A DNA stretch of 33,854 bases, taken from contig VGRY01000046.1 of NCBI GenBank assembly GCA_016875195.1, positions 1 to 33,854 of the forward strand, written 5' to 3'. The notes below the pieces were generated by a model. That model worked only from the letters and a program-made list of their open reading frames with translations, had not been told where the DNA came from and ran no database searches. A program made the translations under genes and the position numbers. This DNA is from Deltaproteobacteria bacterium. Lineage in GTDB: Bacteria > Desulfobacterota > BSN033 > UBA1163. Each line of letters starts with the position of its first letter. Positions within the stretch are counted from its first letter, which is position 1. Shown one piece after another: positions 1 to 6,611 of the stretch.

Positions 1-1
1 A

Positions 2-139
2 TTACGGGGGCGCACTGGGGTCAATGCGGAGACCTCCTTGTTTGCCACGTGCTTCAACCTGGCCCGGATGATCACGATTCTTGGCGTATCGGGGTTAATC
101 GAAAAACTCATGGCTCTTAGAGCCCCAACATTGGGATAA
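2..139 (+). pseudogene. 3' end of an IS transposase (DDE type, IS1182/IS5-like), cut by the window edge
   Basis: An open frame enters from the left edge and runs 45 codons to a TAA at 137-139. It reads LRGRTGVNAETSLF, then ATCFNLARMITILG, ending RAPTLG. The RGRTGVNAET and FNLARM blocks resemble the extreme C-terminus of DDE transposases (R-G-x-x-x-V-x-x-E, then a hydrophobic N-L-x-R-M/L helix). No start can be seen, so it may be the tail of an intact gene or a fragment. Family assignment rests on 45 residues and is tentative. It fits the mobile-element-rich DNA that follows. Confidence 0.5.
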
Positions 140-460
140 TATCCCGAAATTGAAGCCGTGCTGGGTTCCAAAGAGGAGAAAGGGCTTTCCCAGTGGAGCT
201 ATTACGACCGTCTATCTCTATTCAGTTTTCAAAGAACGTTTTATATCGAGATTAGATCAAGTTTAACCTATAATCGCCCCCTCACCCTCCCCATTGTGAC
301 ACAGTCTCCTCAGGGGGAGGGTAAGGGTGGGGGTGGGGTATCCTAAGCCTCAATCGTACTAATTGTATGATCTCTCCTTGTGTCCAGCCCACCAACTTAT
401 GGGACATGTTAAGTGTAAAACTGGGGAGAGACATTCAAGGATAAATTCGAAAAATAATAT

Positions 461-597
461 TTGACTTAAAAAATGAGTTAGCAATGACGGGGATCAAGTG
501 TTTTTGCAAAGTTTGAACAATATCCCCTGTTCCCGAATCAATTAGCCGACTGGTTGTATACGATGAGCCGTAGAAGCTGACTTAAAAATTAAGTCAG
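461..597 (+). repeat. Palindrome-bounded repeat unit A, copy 1
   Basis: The unit starts with a degenerate TTGACTTAA/ATGAGTTAG palindrome (461-481) and ends with a perfect one at 577-597 (CTGACTTAA-AAA-TTAAGTCAG). The interior (ACGGGGATCAAG, a GTTTGAACAATATCCCCTG stretch, ATTAGCC) is recognisably shared with 4087-4228 and, for its first half, with 15701-15770. About 137 bp long and non-coding. It resembles a MITE or a compound REP-like unit. Confidence 0.6.
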
Positions 598-982
598 GAG
601 GCTTGGGGGTTTATTCTATCTCTCCATCATTCCACTGTTTCATTATACCTTAACGCTATGCGCTAGGCGCCATGCGCTTTGCGGGCCTTTGGTAAGGTAA
701 CCCGAAACCTGCAACCGTTTTTTGATCGTCCTAAAAACTTAACACTCAACATCTCGTCACTTTGTTAGTTGCCTCCAACCTCCGACCTCAATCCTCCAAC
801 GGCTTTGGTTGGCTCTGGCCATACTTAATTCCTTATCAGGGCAATTTCACCCCTCAAAATGCCATTCTAAACCAAAAATCGGCCTCCTTTTTTCAATCTT
901 AATTCATTAAATCAATCGCTTAGCGTGGTCCGACCCCAGACCCACCAGTTGTAATTGGGGGGACCGATTCGGAAAAAGGACT

Positions 983-1002
983 TTGACTCAAAAATTGAGT
1001 TA
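983..1002 (+). repeat. TTGACTCAA palindrome, single copy
   Basis: TTGACTCAA-AAA-TTGAGTTA, followed by GCGACATTGG. It is preceded by a conserved lead-in (GTAATTGGGGGGACC, then GATTCGG, from 951) that also precedes the copy at 4310. Confidence 0.7.
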
Positions 1003-1231
1003 GCGACATTGGCTCCACAAGATGTAGTCCGTAATGATTTTTAACTTCTAACCCGCAACTGTCATCCAAGCTATCTTGCCTTGGCGGGACTCTTGCTTTT
1101 ACCCTGCCTTCCGCAGGCAGGCAGGACGGGACTTCCACCCATTAGATTGCGCTACCCTTCGCTGGGCACGCTAATATTCAAGTCTGACCCCATAGTCCTT
1201 TCCAGTTGGAAAAGTAATGCTTTTCTAATGG

Positions 1232-1261
1232 GGTTTACTTTTTCAAAAGATTTGCTATAAT
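1232..1261 (+). promoter_or_regulatory. Promoter of hicAB (extended -10)
   Basis: TTTGCTATAAT at 1251-1261 contains TGC-TATAAT, an extended -10. A weak -35 (TTTACT) lies 16 bases upstream. The same TTTGCTATAAT core precedes both vapB genes of the window (4621-4631 and 15770-15780). Expected leader about 75 nt. Confidence 0.5.
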
Positions 1262-1343
1262 TAATTTTAACAAAACTGAAGGCCGTTCTTCTAATAATCA
1301 CGTTGACAGATAGTTTTAAGAAATTGGTGTAGTTTCAGACTCT

Positions 1344-1604
1344 ATGGCAACGTACAGAAGACTTCTTGCAAGACTCCTGAGTGGACGTTCAGATGCTAAC
1401 ATCCGTTTCGATGATCTCAGAAATTTGCTGGCCCGACTCGGTTTCGAGGAAAGAATCCGGGGGAGTCACCATATTTTTATTAAATCAGGAGTCGAAGATA
1501 TGATTAATCTTCAGAAAGAAGGACATATGGCCAAACCCTATCAGGCTCGGCAGGTTCGAGCTGTTATCGCCAGGTATGGGCTGGAACAAGAAGGGGGCGA
1601 CTAA
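1344..1604 (+). CDS. hicA: HicA-family mRNA interferase toxin
   Basis: An 86-residue protein of the HicA (YcfA-like) type II toxin family, small double-stranded-RNA-binding-fold ribonucleases that cleave mRNA and tmRNA when free of HicB. The family hallmark G-S-H-H-I-F is at residues 40-45, with the likely catalytic His at 42, preceded by the L-x-x-L-G-F-x-x-x-R-x-x-G-S-H pattern typical of HicA. The N-terminal 20 residues are longer than usual. It overlaps hicB by one base (TAATG), so the two are probably translationally coupled. The start has no obvious Shine-Dalgarno. All key residues are present, so the toxin should be active. Toxin-first order is normal for hicAB. Confidence 0.9.
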   Translation: MATYRRLLARLLSGRSDANIRFDDLRNLLARLGFEERIRGSHHIFIKSGVEDMINLQKEGHMAKPYQARQVRAVIARYGLEQEGGD

Positions 1605-1816
1605 TGTATAAATATGAAATAATCATCTATTGGAGCAATGAGGACCAGGCTTTTATCGCTGAGGTTCCGGAACTTCCCGGATGCATGGCTCATGGGCACA
1701 CCCCCAACGAGGCCCTCGCGAACTGTCAGGATGCAATTAATCTTTGGCTGGACACAGCAAAGGAGTTTGAGCGAGCAATCCCACGACCAAAAGGCAAGCG
1801 GCTTATGTATGCTTAA
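1604..1816 (+). CDS. hicB: HicB-family antitoxin (short form)
   Basis: A 70-residue HicB-like antitoxin that should bind and block HicA. The diagnostic partially degraded RNase-H fold is visible: Y-E-I-I-I-Y-W-S-N-E-D near the N-terminus, then F-I-A-E-V-P-E-L-P-G-C and the A-H-G-x-T-P-N-E-A segment. It ends soon after the fold (R-P-K-G-K-R-L-M-Y-A) and lacks the C-terminal HTH or ribbon-helix-helix DNA-binding domain of longer HicB proteins, so operon autoregulation by this protein alone is doubtful. Its start overlaps the hicA stop. Another open frame over the same bases (1638-1850) is a shadow. Confidence 0.9.
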   Translation: MYKYEIIIYWSNEDQAFIAEVPELPGCMAHGHTPNEALANCQDAINLWLDTAKEFERAIPRPKGKRLMYA

Positions 1817-1874
1817 TATCCCAGCTTTCCGAGTTTTCGTGTTCCTTTAACCTTGTTCCTTGTTCCTTGAACTC

Positions 1875-2214
1875 GTAACCCGTAACTCGTAACGATTTTG
1901 TCTTCTAACTCGCAACAGTATTTTCAACGTTCCATCATTCCATTACTCCTAAATGCTATGCGCCATGCCCTTTGCGCTATGCGGGCCTTTGATACCTTGA
2001 GCCCTTAAATCATATTTTGCACTTTTTATTTTTCAATTTGCACTTTGCATTTCTGTTCCCTTGATCCTTGTCCCTTTTGCCTTGATCCTCCAACCTTTTT
2101 TTGTCGCAAGACGTAAGGTGTAACTGATCACCGATAACTGATCACTGATAACCCATCTTGGTCCGACCCCACGTGCCGAATCTCAATAATTAAGTCTGAC
2201 CCCACAGACCTTTC
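1875..2214 (+). repeat. Long direct repeat, copy 1
   Basis: About 340 bp that recur nearly unchanged at 5396-5722: GTAACCCGTAACT words, TTCCATCATTCCATTACTCC, GCTATGCGGGCCTTTGATAC, TTGCACTTTGCATTTCTG, CTTGATCCTTGTCCC, TGATCACTGATAAC, and finally GTCTGACCCCACAGACC. Copy 1 has a few extra bases (an extra CTGATCA word). No coding potential. Confidence 0.85.
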
Positions 2215-2220
2215 TTTGTC

Positions 2221-2703
2221 TCATTCTCCGGCCAGTTTAAGGACTACAGCGCGGGTTTGGGGGGCTATGCGAAAGCGTAACGCATGAAGCTGATCTATCA
2301 GGGGCTTAACCGCCGGTATGATGCCAAGACGCTTGGCATCCAGTAACAATCCCCATGTGCCTTTGAGATGAAACCCAAGAGTTTCTGCTATAAGGCGTGC
2401 AAGAGCGTCATCGAGCACCACTACGGCTCCGGGTAACTCGAATGCCAGCATAAGGACTTCCGTCTCCCCCGGCCCCAAGTCCGCCACAAGCGGTACTGCT
2501 GGCTCACTCACAGGCCGACGAACCGTAATCCAGCTTAACGAAGACAAATCGGGTAAATTGAGCCCCAGGTTTCTCCCCTCAGTGAGTTCATCTACCACAG
2601 CGGGGGGGACGATTACGCGTTCGGCCAGAACTTGAAGAATGTTCAGGAGCTCAAGTTGGTAGAGATATTGAAAAGGAGAGGTATTACAGATCAAATCAGG
2701 CAA
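2221..2703 (-). CDS. PIN-like toxin of the DUF3368 family
   Basis: About 160 residues. DUF3368 proteins are PIN-fold, VapC-like putative ribonucleases paired with UPF0175 antitoxins. Visible motifs are L-I-C-N-T-S-P at the N-terminus (first PIN acid replaced by Asn, as is common in this family), I-V-P-P-A-V-V-D-E-L, the G-P-G-E-T-E-V core, V-V-L-D-D-A-L-A-R, and the closing K-G-T-W-G-L-L-L-D-A-K-R-L-G-I-I-P. I prefer the TTG at 2703, with AGAGGG nine bases upstream, because the fold begins directly there and overlaps the antitoxin gene by only 8 bases. A GTG at 2733 is possible but lacks a ribosome site. The gene lies just downstream of and overlaps its antitoxin. It probably acts as an RNase toxin; the target is unknown. 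Confidence 0.8.
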   Translation of the reverse strand: MPDLICNTSPFQYLYQLELLNILQVLAERVIVPPAVVDELTEGRNLGLNLPDLSSLSWITVRRPVSEPAVPLVADLGPGETEVLMLAFELPGAVVVLDDALARLIAETLGFHLKGTWGLLLDAKRLGIIPAVKPLIDQLHALRFRIAPQTRAVVLKLAGE

Positions 2704-2947
2704 GGCGGACTTCCCTCTGAAGCTGTTCTTCACTCAGGTTAAAGGCGTCCACACCATAATCCGCCAGTCGAGATAGAAAGACAACCCGTGGCACACCTGC
2801 TAACCGAGCGGCTGCGCCGGACGAAAGACGTCCCAACTCAAATAGTTTGACAGCGGCTGCCATACGCAGGGCTGGACCGACTTCTTCCGACGACACCTTC
2901 AGGGCGAGTAAAACTTCATTTGGTATCTCTATAATGATCTGATTCAT
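2696..2947 (-). CDS. UPF0175-family antitoxin
   Basis: An 83-residue small protein with the UPF0175 pattern: a short N-terminal strand (M-N-Q-I-I-I-E-I-P), then E-L-G-R-L-S-S-G-A-A-A-R-L-A-G-V-P-R-V-x-F-L as an HTH-like segment, and the Y-G-V-D-A-F-N-L-S-E-E-Q-L motif near the C-terminus. UPF0175 members partner DUF3368 PIN proteins, and this one directly precedes and overlaps one. It has a good AAAGGA ribosome site. It probably binds the toxin and the operon promoter. Confidence 0.85.
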   Translation of the reverse strand: MNQIIIEIPNEVLLALKVSSEEVGPALRMAAAVKLFELGRLSSGAAARLAGVPRVVFLSRLADYGVDAFNLSEEQLQREVRLA

Positions 2948-3223
2948 TGCATTATTCCTTTCAAAAAACGTTATATACCTAAATACCTCCCCTTGTCCAT
3001 GATCTCAGAAATAAAATCACTCTCAGGCAGTGGATCTACTTCTCACGGAGTTAACAGAACCAATGCTTCCCTCTTGTAAATCCAAGCAACAAAAAAGAAC
3101 GTCCTCTGGGATCATTTAGATAATTCTCTATCATCTCAGGATCATTATGCAATGAAACACAAGAAACAAGCCTGACCAAAGATCTTTTTCCCACGCCTCC
3201 CCCCAGTCCCCTTGTAACGTCAG
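2948..3223. other. Intergenic region upstream of the DUF3368/UPF0175 pair
   Basis: A minus-strand promoter for the UPF0175 gene probably lies in the AT-rich stretch around 2965-2985 (TATATAAC on the minus strand). The rest shows no gene I can support. Minus-strand scraps such as E-A-L-V-L-L-T-P-stop-E-V-D and S-D-F-I-S-E-I look like decayed coding sequence, but I cannot assign them. Confidence 0.35.
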
Positions 3224-3583
3224 CTAAGAATTTGATGACCTCTTATCTTTCAGTCCTTTGACGATGGTTCGGTAAGGCTTTGGAACCAGCTTGATTTCCA
3301 GGTGACAGCCTACTGCGTGAGCATACTTTTTTAGGGTAGTCAACGAAGGGACATGCTTTCCTGCTGCTTCCAGCCGCGAAACTGCACTTTTTGTCGTTCC
3401 CATCAAGGTCGCGACCGCCTCTTGCGTGAGCCCCAACATAGAACGCGCAGCAAGCATCTCGCGCACAAGAGCGTACTCCTCTTCCAATTCCTTATAAGCT
3501 TTCCTAAATCCTTTCCGCTTCATGGCCTTCTTGAGGAATGCCTCATGGTCATGGAGAACGGGTTGATATTTCAATTCAGCCAT
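3224..3583 (-). CDS. higA: XRE-family HTH antitoxin (HigA-like)
   Basis: A 119-residue protein with a central HTH of the Cro/CI (XRE) class: L-T-Q-E-A-V-A-T-L-M-G-T-T-K-S-A-V-S-R-L-E-A-A-G at about residues 52-75, followed by P-S-L-T-T-L-K-K-Y-A. The N-terminal helical region (K-A-M-K-R-K-G-F-R-K-A-Y-K-E-L-E-E-E) is typical of antitoxins that wrap RelE-fold toxins. It starts with a near-perfect AAGGAGGT site about six bases before ATG and overlaps the toxin gene by 8 bases. It likely represses its own operon at the 7-bp inverted repeat at 3912-3929. Confidence 0.88.
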   Translation of the reverse strand: MAELKYQPVLHDHEAFLKKAMKRKGFRKAYKELEEEYALVREMLAARSMLGLTQEAVATLMGTTKSAVSRLEAAGKHVPSLTTLKKYAHAVGCHLEIKLVPKPYRTIVKGLKDKRSSNS

Positions 3584-3902
3584 TCTGTACCTCCTTCATC
3601 CTTCTCCGGGCAATTCTCAATTCCTGATTCGGAGTATCTTCTGTTTTCTTCACGAAAGCGTGGAGGATCATCACACGCTGCCTAACGACGAAACAGTAAA
3701 ACACGCGTCCGATACCTTCCCGACCTCGTGGCCTCAACTCGAAAAGACCGCTTCCCATGGCTCTCGAGTGCGGCATGCGGAGATTGGGTCCGAATTCTAT
3801 TAAAAGTTCCACGATCCGTGCAAAATCGGCCAATATACCATCGGGCCAAGTTTCGATCTCGGCTTTGACACGTGGATGGAAGTATTCGACAGTATAGGCC
3901 AC
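3576..3902 (-). CDS. higB: RelE/HigB-type toxin (phage Gp49-like), probably leaderless
   Basis: About 108 residues of the HigB/Gp49-like branch of the RelE superfamily, ribosome-dependent mRNases. Conserved blocks: E-Y-F-H-P-R-V-K-A-E-I-E-x-W-P, L-L-I-E-F-G-P-N-L-R-M-P-H-S-R, G-L-F-E-L-R, G-R-V-F-Y-C-F and I-L-H-A-F-V-K-K-T. The frame can be extended to a TTG at 3938, but that codon is the -35 box of a good promoter. I therefore place the start at the GTG at 3902, which begins M-A-Y-T-V-E-Y like other family members. This puts the start codon at or within one base of the expected transcription start. Toxin precedes antitoxin, as in higBA. Confidence 0.85.
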   Translation of the reverse strand: MAYTVEYFHPRVKAEIETWPDGILADFARIVELLIEFGPNLRMPHSRAMGSGLFELRPRGREGIGRVFYCFVVRQRVMILHAFVKKTEDTPNQELRIARRRMKEVQNG

Positions 3903-3909
3903 AGGATTA

Positions 3910-3938
3910 ATGTTAGCACATTTGCTAACTTCTGTCAA
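3910..3938 (-). promoter_or_regulatory. higBA promoter with operator in the spacer
   Basis: On the minus strand: TTGACA (3938-3933), a 17-base spacer, then TAACAT (3915-3910). An inverted repeat, GTTAGCA-N4-TGCTAAC, covers 3912-3929, between and overlapping the boxes, where HigA binding would block RNA polymerase. The GTG start follows seven bases after the -10. Confidence 0.65.
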
Positions 3939-4086
3939 TTTATTAAATACGCTGACTGGGACCCTTTAGCGAATGGTACGAGGTCATTCTTTCGTGATCA
4001 GGATGGATTATCTGAAAATACTTTTAAAACCACCAGAAAAGTTTGACACCTCGGTTTCAGAAGAGGAACCCAGGATACAAAGAAAG

Positions 4087-4228
4087 TTGACTCAAAAATT
4101 GAGTTAGCGACGACGGAGATCGGGGAAGTTTTTATAAGGTTTCAATAACATTCCCTATTCCTAAATTGATTAGCCATTTGGACAAGTAAGTACTGTCAGC
4201 CATAAAAGTGAACTCAAAAATTGAATTA
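4087..4228 (+). repeat. Palindrome-bounded repeat unit A, copy 2
   Basis: It starts with TTGACTCAA-AAA-TTGAGTTAGCG (4087-4109) and ends with GAACTCAA-AAA-TTGAATTA (4210-4228). The interior (ACGGAGATCGGGG, AAGGTTTCAATAACATTCCC, TTGATTAGCC) aligns with copy 1 at 461-597. Confidence 0.6.
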
Positions 4229-4309
4229 GCGGGTTTGGAGATCATGAGAGCTTTGTTTGGGGTTTCATCTTGTTTTTGTAATTGGGGAGGTCGATTCGGA
4301 GAAGAGAAC

Positions 4310-4503
4310 TTGACTCAATAATTGAGTCAACGAGGATGGGGGTTGAGTAGGAGTACTGCAGGTTTCTGGAGCCGGAGTCCGGATCCGTGGAGATACGATA
4401 AGAAGGTAGAATCTCTTTTTCGTTTTTTAAAAAACTTAACCGGGGACCGGGGAGCCCCCTCCACATTGTGTTGAAAGTTGCGGTCTGACCCCACAGACCT
4501 TTC
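4310..4503 (+). repeat. Repeat unit B, copy 1 (palindrome plus 170 bp)
   Basis: TTGACTCAA-TAA-TTGAGTCAA, then GGATGGGGGTTGAGTAGGAG, GGAGCCGGAGTCCG, GATCCGTGGA, CCTCCACATTGTG, TTGAAAGTTGCGG, ending in TCTGACCCCACAGACCTTTC. The same order of blocks recurs at 15512-15702, again just upstream of a vapBC pair. Confidence 0.65.
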
Positions 4504-4603
4504 CACGCAATCCGTAACTCTTTTTCATTCATCACTCAACACTCATAACTCAAAATACATTATTCCGGATCTTTCTAACCGATTACTGTACCACAGGAAT
4601 TCT

Positions 4604-4631
4604 TTGACTTTTTCGAGCAATTTGCTATAAT
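4604..4631 (+). promoter_or_regulatory. vapBC promoter
   Basis: TTGACT (4604-4609), a 16-base spacer, then TATAAT (4626-4631) within TTTGCTATAATAGTTT. This core is identical to that before the second vapB (15770-15785). Confidence 0.65.
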
Positions 4632-4709
4632 AGTTTGCAGAAAATGTATCCCTTGGGTCAAGAGAAACTGAAATCATCAAGATGATGGTCCAGGATGGAG
4701 GGAGGAGCA

Positions 4710-4937
4710 ATGGCCTTAACCTACAAACAAAAACTTATAAAAGAAATTGAAGAAACTCCGCAAGAAATTATTCCAAAGCTGTATGAAGTGATTCATCATT
4801 TGCGAAACGAATTGATTCAGAAAGGAAAAATGTCCGGAAATCGAGGATCACTCAAAGGGATTTGGAAGGGTAGCGTTGTCGATGAAAAATTGTTCTCAGT
4901 GGCAAAAACCTCCCTCTTCCCATACGAAGGGAAATGA
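4710..4937 (+). CDS. vapB: VapB-like antitoxin (DUF2281-like)
   Basis: About 75 residues. The N-terminal half is helical (L-T-Y-K-Q-K-L-I-K-E-I-E-E-T-P-Q-E-I, P-K-L-Y-E-V-I-H-H-L-R). The C-terminal half has the toxin-wrapping motif S-L-K-G-I-W-K-G-S-V-V-D-E-K-L-F-S-V-A-K-x-S-L-F-P-Y-E, seen in many small antitoxins of PIN toxins. I chose the second ATG (4710) because GGAGGGAGGAG lies directly before it; the ATG at 4695 has no such site. Its TGA overlaps the vapC start in ATGA. No classic AbrB fold or ribbon-helix-helix is obvious. Confidence 0.75.
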   Translation: MALTYKQKLIKEIEETPQEIIPKLYEVIHHLRNELIQKGKMSGNRGSLKGIWKGSVVDEKLFSVAKTSLFPYEGK

Positions 4938-5332
4938 GATCCTCTATGGACCATGTTACAGACACCCACTCCATCGTTTGGTATTTTACGGATGACCCTC
5001 ACCTGAGTGCCCGTGCTTTAGAAGCTTTTGAAAAGACAATCAAAGAAGGAGCTATTATCATCCCTACGGTGGTATTAGCTGAAATCATGTATATTGCGGG
5101 TAAAGGTAAAATCACTTTAACTTTCGATAAAACTCTACAGAAAATTGACTCTTATGAAAATTTTATTGTTGCTTCACTGGATGTTCATATTTTAAGGGTG
5201 GCAGAGAAGATCAGGATAAATTTGGAAATACACGATAAGCTCATTGCAGCTACGACCCTTTATTATAATGCGTCTTTGATCACAAAAGATCCATTGATAA
5301 CAAAATCAGGAGTCTGTAAAGTTACCTGGTAG
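4934..5332 (+). CDS. vapC: VapC-type PIN-domain ribonuclease toxin
   Basis: A 132-residue PIN-domain protein, a Mg-dependent RNase that in known VapCs cuts tRNA or rRNA. All four PIN acids are visible: D10 (V-T-D-T-H-S), E50 (V-L-A-E-I-M-Y), D101 (I-H-D-K-L-I-A-A-T) and D119 (I-T-K-D-P-L-I). The ATG at 4934 overlaps the antitoxin stop (ATGA). An in-frame ATG at 4946 (M-D-H-V-T-D-T-H) gives the more usual N-terminus, so either could be used. Nothing is missing, so the toxin should be functional. Confidence 0.88.
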   Translation: MRSSMDHVTDTHSIVWYFTDDPHLSARALEAFEKTIKEGAIIIPTVVLAEIMYIAGKGKITLTFDKTLQKIDSYENFIVASLDVHILRVAEKIRINLEIHDKLIAATTLYYNASLITKDPLITKSGVCKVTW

Positions 5333-5395
5333 CCTCTAATTACTGATCATGTCGCATCCTTCCATTATTCCATCACTCCTAAATGTTTGAAACCT

Positions 5396-5722
5396 GTAAC
5401 CCGTAACTTGTAACGATTTTGTCTTCTAACTCGCAAAAGTATTTTCAACGTTCCATCATTCCATTACTCCTAAATGCTATGCGCCATGCCCTTTGCGCTA
5501 TGCGGGCCTTTGATACCTTGAGCCTTTAAATCATATTTTGCACTTTTCAATTTTCAATTTGCACTTTGCATTTCTGTTCCCTTGATCCTTGTCCCTTTTG
5601 CCTTGACCCTCCAACCTTTTTTTGTCGCAAGACGTAAGGTGTAACTGATCACTGATAACCCAGCTTGGTCCGACTCCCACGTGCCGAATCTCAATATTTA
5701 AGTCTGACCCCACAGACCTTTC
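5396..5722 (+). repeat. Long direct repeat, copy 2
   Basis: Near-identical to 1875-2214 over its whole length; differences are mostly single bases plus one missing TGATCA word. It follows vapC and ends with GTCTGACCCCACAGACC, just before a TTGACTCAA palindrome. The pair encloses 3.2 kb holding three TA modules. Confidence 0.85.
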
Positions 5723-5731
5723 CGTGGCTGG

Positions 5732-5751
5732 TTGACTCAAAAATTAAGTTC
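5732..5751 (+). repeat. TTGACTCAA palindrome, half-degenerate copy
   Basis: TTGACTCAA-AAA-TTAAGTTC, with 11 bases between it and the -35 of the second HigBA promoter. Confidence 0.6.
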
Positions 5752-5762
5752 GCCAACCCCCC

Positions 5763-5797
5763 TTGCGATTTGTACGGCTCTGCCGTATAATGGAACT
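5763..5797 (+). promoter_or_regulatory. Second higBA promoter with operator in the spacer
   Basis: TTGCGA (5763-5768), a 17-base spacer, then TATAAT (5786-5791). The inverted repeat TACGGC-TCT-GCCGTA (5773-5787) fills the spacer and touches the -10. The GTG start codon at 5798 is exactly where transcription should begin. Confidence 0.7.
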
Positions 5798-6109
5798 GTG
5801 GAATTCATTGAAGCCACCGCTTTTACCAAGCACGTTTATACTTACTTGACCGATGATGAGTATTTAGGCCTTCAAAGCTTCCTGCTCAGGTACCCGGAGT
5901 CCGGAAAGATTGTTCCCGGTTCCGGTGGTGTGAGAAAGCTTCGCTGGGCAATGGTGGGGAAAGGAAAACGCGGTGGCGTGCGAATTATCTATTACTTCAA
6001 AAAGCAAAATGATGAAATCTGGCTGCTGACCATTTACAGCAAAGGTGAAATAGAAAACATTCCAGGACATATTTTACGTCAGATTGCGGAGGAAATTAAA
6101 AATGTCTAA
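5798..6109 (+). CDS. higB: RelE-superfamily toxin (HigB2-like), probably leaderless
   Basis: About 103 residues of the RelE/ParE superfamily, close to HigB2 types. Motifs: F-I-E-A-T-A-F-T-K near the start, Y-L-T-D-D-E-Y-L-G-L-Q, the core G-S-G-G-V-R-K-L-R-W, G-K-R-G-G-V-R-I-I-Y-Y-F and I-W-L-L-T-I-Y-S-K-G-E. These carry the basic residues expected of the ribosome-bound mRNase site. The open frame extends to a TTG at 5732, but that part covers a repeat palindrome and the promoter, so the GTG at 5798 is taken. Translation then starts at or very near the 5' end of the transcript. It overlaps the antitoxin gene by 8 bases. Confidence 0.85.
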   Translation: MEFIEATAFTKHVYTYLTDDEYLGLQSFLLRYPESGKIVPGSGGVRKLRWAMVGKGKRGGVRIIYYFKKQNDEIWLLTIYSKGEIENIPGHILRQIAEEIKNV

Positions 6110-6389
6110 GCGCAATATTGGGCAAGAAATTCTCGACGGCATTCGCGACATCAAGGCGTATAAAGCGGGCAAGAAGGGTCTGCGCACCCATACGGTTAGA
6201 GAGCCTGCTCCTCCTCAGGCCATCCGTGCAAGGCTGAACTTGTCGCAGGCGGCATTTGCGGGCCTGATGGGTGTGAGTTTGCGAACAGTTCAGGATTGGG
6301 AACAAGGACGGCGTAAACCCAGTGGCCCTGCGGAAGCCTTGTTGCGAATTGCGGAACAAAAACCTAAGGTCTTTGCAGAACTGTTGTAA
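6102..6389 (+). CDS. higA: XRE-family HTH antitoxin (HigA2-like)
   Basis: About 95 residues. N-terminal toxin-binding part: I-G-Q-E-I-L-D-G-I-R-D-I-K-A-Y-K-A-G-K. Then an XRE helix-turn-helix: L-N-L-S-Q-A-A-F-A-G-L-M-G-V-S-L-R-T-V-Q-D-W-E-Q-G-R-R-K-P-S-G. This arrangement is standard for antitoxins partnered with the preceding RelE-type toxin. Start chosen at the ATG at 6102 because GGAGGA lies about seven bases upstream inside the toxin gene. The dyad at 5773-5787 is its likely operator. Confidence 0.88.
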   Translation: MSKRNIGQEILDGIRDIKAYKAGKKGLRTHTVREPAPPQAIRARLNLSQAAFAGLMGVSLRTVQDWEQGRRKPSGPAEALLRIAEQKPKVFAELL

Positions 6390-6611
6390 GATCTGAAGAA
6401 AGTTTCCATCAAAAAGTGAACGTATTCAACAACGTTATATATTCTTACAGGTCCTCTTCTATTAAAAACCAGGCCGATTGTCAAAAGTGTAGACCTGACA
6501 CCTCGGGCTTCCCCCCTTATATTTCCAATATTCCATTCTTCCAGCAGTTATTATTCCATCATTCCACTATTCCACCATTCCAATGTTCCAGCTTTTTGTT
6601 TTTCTTTGCAG
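6390..6611. other. Short spacer with TTCCA microrepeats
   Basis: This separates the last left-hand TA module from the 3' end of manC (convergent). It includes a tandem-like run of TTCCATxATTCCA words (about 6518-6592). No gene, and no clear hairpin plus T-run terminator. Confidence 0.5.

Larger units (their letters stand above)
140..1343. other. 1.2 kb non-coding, repeat-rich spacer
   Basis: I see no convincing gene here; the short open frames (for example 158-346 and 920-1138 on the minus strand) are made of repeat sequence. It holds a C-rich/G-rich inverted segment near 278-343, palindrome-bounded unit A (461-597), word-like microrepeats (GCTATGCGC, TAACCCG-type) around 640-790, another TTGACTCAA palindrome (983-1002), and GTCTGACCCCA-type words near 925 and 1183. 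The last 100 bases carry the hicAB promoter. Confidence 0.6.
3939..4694. other. Repeat-rich spacer between higBA and vapBC
   Basis: No supportable gene. It contains unit A copy 2, a diverged palindrome, unit B copy 1 and a GTCTGACCCCACAGACC word (4484-4500), then the vapBC promoter. The minus-strand open frame 4242-4535 is made of these repeats. A plus-strand frame from 4004 (M-D-Y-L-K-I-L-L-K-P-P-E-K) runs into the palindrome and ends there; I do not recognise it. Confidence 0.5.

Noticed and set aside
158..346. Plus-strand 62-residue open frame after the transposase tail
   Set aside because: Its second half is a C-rich/G-rich inverted repeat, and no family pattern is visible.
920..1138. 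Minus-strand 72-residue open frame
   Set aside because: Covers a TTGACTCAA palindrome and GTCCGACCCCA words; no protein-like pattern.
4242..4535. Minus-strand 97-residue open frame
   Set aside because: It consists of repeat unit B and palindrome sequence, and similar DNA at 15512-15702 does not keep the frame.
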